Shown: positions 55,180 through 64,000 of the stretch, piece after piece
Numbering within the stretch: position 1 is the first letter of the stretch
How the letters are laid out: the number at the start of each line of letters is the position of its first letter
Assembly (NCBI RefSeq): GCF_029962835.1
Contig: NC_080582.1
Location: 74,582,177 to 74,646,176, forward strand
Origin: Magnolia sinica
Lineage: Eukaryota; Streptophyta; Magnoliopsida; Magnoliales; Magnoliaceae
Direction: 5' to 3'
DNA: 64,000 bases
Notes under the pieces: generated by a model
The model's input: only the letters and a program-made list of their open reading frames with translations
Database searches by the model: none
Told to the model about the DNA's origin: nothing
Made by a program: the position numbers and the translations under genes

Positions 55180-58100
55180 CTGTTGAAACAGGATAAAAAC
55201 AATGGATAGATGAGACTTAGATCAGTTTGATTGGGATACATGCACAAGCAAACTGCAACTGAACATTGACAAGACGTGGTTCTGATATTCAGCCTGTGGT
55301 TGTAGTGTTTTTATAGATAAATGATAAAATGGGACAAGCATGAGAATGACTAAGATTCTGATGTTCTGCGAAACGAAAAATTGCAGTAAATGAAACCTGT
55401 TTTTATTGAAGTTTAGAAGAGAATTTTCAACTAAGGTGAAACTGCACCAGGGAAATATTCAAGTACCTAAAGGGAGGCTCTATGTACCCATGGAATATTT
55501 GATATTTCTATACTGATTTTATCCCTACTTCAATCAACTCCACCTCTAACAATGCACCAGCATGTTCACAGCTGAGGTACAGGAGGGATATCTCAGGCAG
55601 GCAGCCGCCTGTTGAAGTTTCACCAAGCAATCATGAAAATTCATGGTGCCCTAAATAGTTGGGAGATGGATGATGACGATGATCTTATCCCTACTTCAAG
55701 ATTGACCACTACAGCATTAGGTCAAGCAATCACATTCTGGATAGGTTGCAATATACGCATCCAACCCACAACCTTGAAAAGAAAGAGGAAGGTGATCTAA
55801 CATGATGTGGTGTAAGATTTGAAGCAATCAGAGAAGCTTGAATTACATTACACGGTGGACACCAGCAACTTCTGCAACTGTTTTATGTTGCCTATCATTC
55901 TGACACTCTTGTAGTTCAAGGGATATATGCATGCATATGATATCAGGGACAAGGTGCTGCAAAAACTGGTGGTCAAAATCTAGATCTCTCCTGCAACCTG
56001 GTGCTGTATAAAAACAACCTCCAGGGCTCCTTCAAGAGAGAACCTGATAAAGAAAAGAAAAAAAAAATTTCTAAACAATCAAAGGTTCCCCCTATAGATT
56101 GCCCAGTGGGTCCCTAGCCTGGGTAAAGGAGGATTGATGTCCGGTCGGCAGCCATCTAACTTTCACTAAGCAATCAGATGACTACCGTTTGAACAGGAGT
56201 CATAAGCCCAACCCAAATAGCTGGGACAAGGCTATGATCACAGTGGTGGCGTTGAATCAGAGGTTCCCACCATCACAGTTATAAAACCTGGATAGGACCA
56301 GCCAGTTGGTTGCTCAGAATGCTTCAAAAAGGAAAAGGGAAAGGTCAAGGAAACATGGAGGGTCACTTTGGGCCCATTTGGATACCACCAAATAAGTTGC
56401 TTTTTCTACTTACAGCAGTAGATAAGTCGCTTATTTGAGATGGGTAAGTTTGGTTTATGATCAATTATAAGTAGCTTTTTTATTTAAAGTTACTTAATCA
56501 TTTCAATTTAATAAGTAGAAATCAAGATAAGCTACTTAAGGCATAATTAGCTTATTTTGGGTAAGAAATGATTACTCACCAGAACCATCCATTTCAATTG
56601 ATCTGGCTTTCCAGCTCAGAGATCTGCTATGGTTGGACTGGGTAAATCAACTGTGATAACTATTTACAAGAGAAAATTTAAGATGGAGTGGGATGGGATT
56701 CAAACTCACTCCAATCAGAAAAGCAAACACCATGCTATAGGTGTTTGGGTGTCATTTTATTTCTTAATACTCTAGATTGACGTCACAGGTTCAGACCAAA
56801 TGACCTGCTGGTTGGACCAGTTTTGGACCAAACCGCTGGCAAAAACAGGTTAAAGTCCAGTCTGGGTTTTTTTTATAAAAATAAAAATTGCGCACAGTAT
56901 ACTTCATAACACATTCACAAAGACTCCAAGGTCCCAAACAAAGGAATCAAAACTCAATTTGACTCATTCTGTTCTCCACCAGCGCCAACTGACTTGGTTG
57001 GACAATATTCATGTTCCGAGGGGGGAGACTTGTTCTGCTCGCCATAGAAAGACTGAGTTAACCCAATAACGAACTATTTTTTAATCTACATTCTCAACTC
57101 GTCCTAAAAATAGATAACTCCTAAATAGATGGCAGGATATATTCCCCTCCCCCATCTCCCATCCCAAGTTGCAGATAACTGCAAGACCAATCAGATGATA
57201 TCATATTTTCTTAAACCAAGAACTACTAAAACTACGAAACTACCTTAAACGCTCTAAAAGTCACCAAATCACCATAATCATGTCCCTGGATTAGAAACTA
57301 AAAGGAACGGCAAATTTGTGAAATTTTGGTGATGATTGTCTGTCTAATGCATAACTCTACTTGAGCAGGTACTGGAGCTTACCTGTTATTGGAGAAAACA
57401 CTGGGCACATAATACTTGCCCTCCCAAAGGTCAAGTTGTTGAACAGAATCACAAGTTATTTGGATGAGATTTTGATAAATGGATGGGAAATGACATAGTA
57501 AAGAAAATCTTTCCAAAACAAAAGACATAGTAAAGAAAGAATATAGGAAAATTATGACTTAGTGAGACTAGCCAACCGGTCTGGCTTGAAAAAACACCAA
57601 GAGATAGATGAAGTATACGATGTTGGACCAGCATCTTTCAACAGCATGCATGAATTTTCAATTCTGCTGTGGGATCCATGGTTCAAACCCAGAATCCAGA
57701 CCTGATCTGTTGCATCCTGCCATGGCCTATCTCCCAAACTGGACGATTCCAACAACCAATCTTGGGATTTTTTGCAGTTGAATGGGGCCATTGTTGTATC
57801 TCTCAACCACTCTACTATAGACTACATATAAAATGGTTGTCCTATTCAGGAGATTTTTGGGGCATAGTCCATCCACAGTAAGATGGAACAGATGAATATT
57901 ACACATTTACTGAAACTTTTTTTAAAAAAGATTAGATTTACTGAAATATGGGCCCCACTCAACAGAAATGAAAACCCATGAACTACTATATACTGCAGGC
58001 TGCATATCCAAACACCATCTTGGGTATGTGACCATAAAAAGAGTCATGAAAGAAATCTTTTCCAAGTATGTTGCCATTCCAAAAGGAACCTATCAAAGGA

Positions 58101-58984
58101 TCCATTTGTTCTGTGGCTCCACGGTGCACCAAGAAGCTCTGGCTTCAACTGTGTCCGTCAATGAGCACGTTCCTGATTCTGACCAATTTCCTTGTTGCAC
58201 AGTCGCTGGGTTTGATTACTTGATTTGCATATAAATGTGATTTTTTTTTTTTAAATCGTGCATATAAATGTGAATTACAATCTGCCAGACGGCCTTTTTG
58301 CCTCTTACTGGTGTTACATCATAGATTTAGGCATACAAAATAACATGCCGACTGTAGAAGTGGCAATAAATTTATGCAGAAAGATACATCTTACTATTTT
58401 TCTTAGTTGTGAGATCCTTCTCTCTAGGAGCCTGCTCCCTCTTCAAATCACGCTTCAAACCCGCACTCCTGCTCCAGCTTCCCAGCTGTTTATACTCACT
58501 AACATTATGAAATTGACGTTTCCTGCTTCCACACCCGAATCTGCTGACATATTGCTTCAAGCTTCATGTACCATACTAATTTTTAATAATTTTTAAAGGT
58601 CATTTGTTTGTCTCATGGTGGGTTTTTGAAACAACACTGATCACAATGCCACAACTTCCAAAGATGGCAACACCATTTTCTAATTGAATTGTATTCATAT
58701 ACATTTTAGCTCATGTGGGGTAATTGATAGTAGCTTCTTTCCTACAGGTGATCAGTTAGAGCTGATTTTGCATTCAGATAGTCTGATCCATTCTGTAACA
58801 TTTTGTTTATTATCAAATAGTGACACGAGGAGGTGCGCAAGGATAAATATTTTTTTTTTACTTTTTTCCTTTTCAAAAGATATGAATTTTTCTATGGCAT
58901 CAAGTAGATGTGTCAAAGAGGCCTTTTATATTCTAACGTAAGTTGAAAGCTTTTTCTTTTTCTTTTTCTTTTCTTTTTTTGAAG
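55180..58984. other. Upstream intron or intergenic sequence
   Basis: I found no exon here. Contents are an F3 element (56370-56560), a TTTTTTTATAAAAATAAAAA tract near 56870, and assorted AT-rich sequence. A short minus-strand frame at 58560-58372 is basic and Ser/Lys-rich and could be part of a glycosylase N-terminus, but this is not supported by any splice or motif evidence. Confidence 0.4.
56370..56560. mobile_element. Foldback element F3, copy 2, right end eroded
   Basis: It matches the copy at 51114 (CATTTGGATACCACCAAATAAG, TACTTACAGCAGTAGATAAG, TTTGGTTTATGATCAATTATA). The final GATCCAAACACCCC is missing. Confidence 0.7.
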
Positions 58985-59175
58985 AGTAACTCTTTTCTTT
59001 TAAATGACGATAGGGTGTCCCCACCCCCTTATAAGGCGAGACTATTCCCTACGGATGCAAGCAAACACCCACTAACCACGTGTATCGAGTAATCCACAAG
59101 AAGGGGAATCGAACTCATGTCTGTAGAGAGCAAACCCACAACCCAAGCCATTCGCCCAAACCGTGACGGGTGTAA
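58985..59175 (-). mobile_element. Second type of tRNA-derived SINE
   Basis: The complement runs from GGCGAATGGCTTGGGTTGTG (A-box region) through GAGTTCGATTCCCC (B box, complement of about 59106-59119) to ATTTAAAAGAAAAGAG (tail). The flanks GTAACTC on both sides could be the target duplication. Confidence 0.65.
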
Positions 59176-60216
59176 CTCAAACTATGTAAGGAAAAACGTG
59201 AAGCAACAAAAAAGATGATGAGAGATCATCCAACTAGTACAAAGAAGACTTTAACCCCTTGACTGTCATGAAACATTCCCTAGGAGTGCCTTTGAAGGCT
59301 TTAACTCAATGTTAGATGAACAAGCACTCTTAAAAGAGAATGGCCGAAATGAGTTGAATCCGCATTGTTGGGAGAGCTGAGAATATATAGGGTCATCTCA
59401 TCTCCTTAATGGTAGTGCTCCCTCCAATGAAACACTAATGGCAAGTGCTTTCTCCCATGAGGCCCATTCATATTTCAATGAACCTACCCATATTCCAATT
59501 GGCTTTTCCATTTTCCAAGTGGCAACTCATTGGAATTGAGGCATACATTAAATATGCTCTAGAATCTGTCTAGTATACATCCCACTAGTGGTTGCTAGAG
59601 GTGGGCCTTAGTAGCCGACAACCAACACAAAGCACCATAAATTTGAGGGATTTTAAACCCATCAATAGGACACTTTCTTTAGAAGATCGTCAATAGAAGC
59701 CATGCTTCCATTGTAGATGAATCCTCTACTCCAATTAGACCGGACAATATAACCAACTTGGTCTCCTAGTCACTATTTGTTAGAATCACAACTACCAGCC
59801 TCAAACTTTCAATTGAATTCTCAGATAATTTTTGTTTGAGACATCCAAGCGCCAATGCATTCCATCCCATGATTCATTTGTTCAATCATTATTTGCTCCA
59901 AACAAAAGCTTTTGTCTACTTAGTAACTCTTCCATCCATATTCTAAATTCTCATCTTGCAATTTATTTATTTTTCCCTTCATTGGTCCTCCCAAAAGTGT
60001 TACATGGAGTCATGGACAATTATGCCATTCTTCACTATGTCATGCCAATACTTGGAATGCTTGATGCTCCTTGACCCGATGCTTCAAAATGTATCTAAGT
60101 GCTGTCATCGGAAAGTGCCACACATTGGACACTTTAAGAGAGCTCTCCACCCATATTCTCCATTAACTCTTTTTTCTTTCGCCTTTCAATTCATCTGCTA
60201 TTTAAATTTCTTAGTT
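59176..60216. other. Unassigned AT-rich sequence
   Basis: No recognisable gene. Open frames at 59832-60294 read as unstructured translation of AT-rich DNA and run into the LINE. Confidence 0.4.
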
Positions 60217-62192
60217 GAAAGCTTGGATGCGAGTGTGCATCTCCTCTCCAAAAATTTTTGTGATGATCAATGGATCCCCTTTTGGTTATTTTAAAGCTAC
60301 TAGAGGGATTTGTCATGGTGACCCTTTAACCCCTTTTTTGTTTGTCCTCGTCACCGAAGCTCTCAGTGCTATGCTATCTAGAAGGCAAGATATGGGTTTG
60401 TACAAGGGTTTCACCATTTATTTAAATAAATAAATAATCCAATCCGCATTAATCATCTTATATTTGTTGATAACATTTTCCTTTTTTGTGATGCAAATGA
60501 GGTTATGGTAACTTTCCTGAGTATGGCGAATTGCTGGTTCCAAGTGGTTTCAGGTTTAAATGTAACATGTCCAAACCTGAATTTTTTGGTATCAATACCC
60601 GTGGAGGTTTGTAATTCCCTTGTGGATTTGTTCGGATGCAAGGTAGGCTTGCTTCATACCCTATACCTGGGTCTTCCTCTTTGTGTGGGTAAGCCTCCTC
60701 TCTCCTTGTGGGATAACATCTTACAAAGAATGGAAAGGAATCTTTCATCTTGGAAATTGAATGTTCTTTCTTTAGGGGGAAGACTTAATCTGATTAAGGC
60801 ATCTTTGTCAAGTATGCTCATTTATTTCTTGTCTCTATTCCACTGCCCTAAGTCTATCATTCTCAAGATCGACCATCTTCGTAGGAAATTTTTATGGCAA
60901 GGAAACTGTACCTCTTCCAAGTTTCCTCTCCTCCAATGGAAGGAGGTGTGTACCCCTTACAACGAAGGAGTAGACATTAAAAACCTATAAATTATGAATA
61001 AACCCCTCCTTGGAAAGTGGATGTGGAGGTTTGGGAAAGAAACTAACAGTCTTTGGAGAAAATCATTGCAGAAAAAATGGTGCTTCTCCTACGAGGATGG
61101 TGGTTGAAGGAGTCCGCTTTCTACCAAACCTCTTCTCTTTGGAAAGGGATTGTTAAAATGACCCCTCTTGTATGTGAGAAAGTTTGCTTCTCTCTTAGTA
61201 ATGGTGGTAGAATCAAATTTTGGTTAGACTGCTGGTCTAGTAGGTCTTCTTTGGCTGAATCTTTACCTACATCTTTACCTACACTGTTTGCTTTAAGTCC
61301 GAATCATAACATTGTGGTCAGAAAGTGTTTCATTGATAATGAGGGCAATGGAATTTGGATTCCTCCCTTTAGAGGAAACCTTTCTGATGATGAATTTTAG
61401 GACTTCTTATTGCTTCTTGCTCGCTTGCAGGATTCTCGTCCCTCTCCCTCGCTGGATGACTCCATCTATTGGATGGTGTCCCCTTCAGGATCCTTTACAG
61501 TTAAATTTTTTTACAAACATTTGTTGTCTTGGGTGAATCCTTCATCTTGCTGTCATACGAGCGCGTTGTGGTTCTATGGGCTTCCGCCGAAGGTGGCGGC
61601 TTTTGGTTGGCTTGCAGGAAGGAACAGAATTCTAACTATCGACAATCTGATAAAGAGAAGAATGGTTCTGCCTAATGTGTGCCTTCTTTTCTAGCAAAAC
61701 GAAGAAACGGTGGACCATCTTCTCATTCACTACTAGTTCACTTCGGACCTCTGGTGGAGTGTCCTCTGTTTGGTGGGTGTCTCTTGGTCCATGCCCTCCT
61801 CTGTTGACCAGCTTTTCTGTTGTAGGCATGCGGACTCTAAATGAGGTTTAGGGAAAAGAAAATGGCGCATTATCCTCTTCGCAGTTCTGTAGGTGGTGTG
61901 AGCCAGGAAAAATAACCGTTGCTCTAGAAGTTTGAGTGGATCCTCTGCTGTTATCTTCTCTAGAGTTCTTGTTCTGTTTAAAGATTGGGCGCCTTAATAG
62001 TTTTTGTTTGTCTAGGCATGGGATTATGCGTTTTCTTTTCTTTTCTTTCTTCAGTCTGTTTCTGTTCTATTTTTGTTTTCTTTTTGATTTTCTCTCTTTT
62101 TCCTTCTTTACTTGTTGGTTTCTTCTCTGTGTAATCTGGCCTCTTTGGTTTTTGTTCTTTTTAATAAAGTTTTTCATCTTTCAAAAAAAAAA
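60217..62192 (+). mobile_element. L1-type LINE, 5'-truncated and dead
   Basis: It begins within RT at MINGSPFGYFKATRGICHGD and DPLTPFLFVLVTEALSAML. The catalytic FADD has become FVDN (near 60463-60475). SYLGLP-like LYLGLPLCVGKPPLSLWDNI, ERNLSSWKLNVLSLGGRLNL, and the RT zinc-binding region (61440-61750, FYGLPPKVAAFGWLAGRNRI, ETVDHLLIHY) follow, with frame breaks at 60990, 61400 and 61692. A GC-poor T-rich tail ends in an A-run at 62179-62192. CTTAGTTGAAAG (60208) and CTTAGTCAAATC (62198) may be the target duplication. Confidence 0.85.
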
Positions 62193-62543
62193 AAAACCTT
62201 AGTCAAATCAAAGATTTCTAGCACCTTACCAACAAGCGTGGCTCCGTTCTCTTGGTGGTGAAGAAATTATGCATGTTGACTCACTCTAGGTCAAAATCTA
62301 TTTCGCTTATAGGTTCCTTGCCCACATTAAAATTGACAACTCTTGTTCGTTTTACTTTTTATGTATTTTTCTCAGGCACCAATGAACCTTTTAAGAGCCC
62401 AAGGGATGTTCATCGTACAATTCATACAAGCCACTATTTCTTGACATATTACATAATTGATTGTTTTAGTTTAAGACTACTCAATGGGTCTTCACTAGTA
62501 TGACATGAATGTTCTTTTCAGATTCTCTTTGATTTTCTATCCT

Positions 62544-62593
<50 letters not shown>

Positions 62594-64000
62594 TTTCTAT
62601 TTCTATGTTCTCACTATGTCAGGTGGGCAGCCTATCATAAAAAATTTGCCAACCTACCATTCAAAAACCTGACCAGCTTACCTCAAATTGGTTGGATGAA
62701 AGGCTAAGTTTATGGTGATGATTTTTCTTTTATGTAGAATTATTTGCTTATTGCTTGCAGAAGTGCCGTCATGCCTAAATTTCTGGAGTTTGTCATGCCA
62801 GACACTAGAGCATTTCAAAACCTGGCTACCACTATTTCCAAGTTCCAAGGGCCAAAAAATGGTGAACCAATTAGTTCTACCATGAACTGTACTAAAGCTA
62901 CCATTCAAGACCATTGAAAATACTTGGTTCCACTCTAGCCAAACACCCTAAAGTACCATCATGGCAACATCCACCACGATAGTTGACCTTTTGGAGGGAG
63001 TAGACACAACAACTGGGTCTAGCAGCTAATTAGTTCAAGCATCACACATTGAGTATCAAACCAAAACACAGCGACCAGTTATCAAAAAAGACGCTGATCA
63101 ATTCCAGCATCACCCATTGAGTATGATAGGAGTTCTGCTCACAACAAGGCATGTGGATGAAAACCTCCATTCTCCTCCAATAATCAATTCTACACTAAAA
63201 AAGCAATGTCTCCATAAAACACTCTCTCCAATTCATTGTGTTGTTGTGGTGAGGCTTAAGATTAAAAATGGATGGGTGGTATAGTATAAACATGGTATTG
63301 AATCAGCTAACTGAGAGACACCTACACTACAATTCAATGTCCTCAGTCTCAACTTACCTACAAAGAAAAAGACCTATGTCATGTGATGCACATGTGGGCA
63401 TGCACCCGTACACAGACAACAATGACCCCACATTGAAGCAAAAGCATATTTCGCAATACTGATTAACAGGCCCATTAGTCCATGCTTTATATTTATGCAC
63501 AAGTGATGAGTTGCAATTCAACAGATAGACCCACTTAGTCCAATTGCCTATCTTCATGGTTAGATCCTACATTAGTATTGCCATTAGTAAAGGCACAAAA
63601 TGACAGAGCAAACGAGTTCTCAAAACCCACATGGAGATCAACTGACACAGGAAACCATGATTTCTTCCTCTGGTTCTCAAGTATGTACACCAGGCAGACA
63701 CATGTGTTATTTTATTTCTCCTTGCCTTCATAGTTGGGATTGACATGTTTCTTGACCAAATTGTGTTAAATATTCGTATTAGATGTCAAACTAACCAAAA
63801 TTTGGGATCCATGGAAACTCCCAAAGGGAGGCTGCATGATGCATCCAGGCCAAAGATTATGCAATTCCCATATTATTTGAATGAGTTATGGCCAATTTCT
63901 GGAAGGCATATATGGTTGAGACAGGAATCAGGGATATTTTGGTCATTTTTAATGTTTTAGTGAAATAGATGGTTAGGATTAGAACCAATGGATGGCTATA
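62193..64000. other. Right end of window, no gene seen
   Basis: A (TA)n microsatellite lies at 62548-62592. ATCACACATTGAGTAT and ATCACCCATTGAGTAT phrases (63043, 63110) mark a short diverged duplication. Nothing else is recognised. Confidence 0.45.

Overview
This is a plant nuclear window. The evidence is two intron-containing plant genes, plant-type LTR retrotransposons (a Tat-lineage Ty3/Gypsy element with two RNase H domains, and long-LTR chromovirus-like copies), L1-type LINEs, tRNA-derived SINEs, hAT-like elements and many short foldback elements. I associate the recurring GGGCCCAC-rich foldback family from memory with magnoliid genomes (Magnoliales/Laurales). I could not check that, so the clade is a weak suggestion.

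Layout. Positions 1-5042 hold a deleted LTR retrotransposon (family A) with tRNA-iMet primer site, an intact extra ORF, a broken gag and the stump of the 3' LTR. Positions 5043-15778 hold a nearly full-length but decayed Tat-lineage element with a rearranged pol and a decayed antisense gene carrying its own TATA box. Positions 15.9-20.2 kb hold foldback elements, SINEs and a 1.3-kb hAT-like element. Positions 20.25-32 kb are LTR-derived: a family A LTR, a composite LTR with nested LTR and tandem arrays, and a third family A LTR in reverse. Positions 32-39.6 kb are a dense field of foldback elements.

Two host genes are supported. Cytosolic-type chorismate mutase lies at 40654-47252 on the plus strand, with five coding exons and an uninterrupted 262-residue product. 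A DNA-3-methyladenine glycosylase I family gene lies at 50383-55179 on the minus strand, with four exons seen and the 5' exon(s) not found. They are convergent. Their long introns carry foldback elements, tandem duplications and a dead LINE. Right of the glycosylase exons are a SINE (59.0 kb) and a 5'-truncated LINE (60.2-62.2 kb); the rest to 64 kb shows no recognisable gene.

The genes do not form a pathway. One makes prephenate for Phe/Tyr biosynthesis and the other repairs alkylated DNA. Most of the window reflects nested transposition, and the most unusual features are the foldback family with interchangeable ends, tandem arrays derived from it, and mobile DNA inserted into the chorismate mutase leader.
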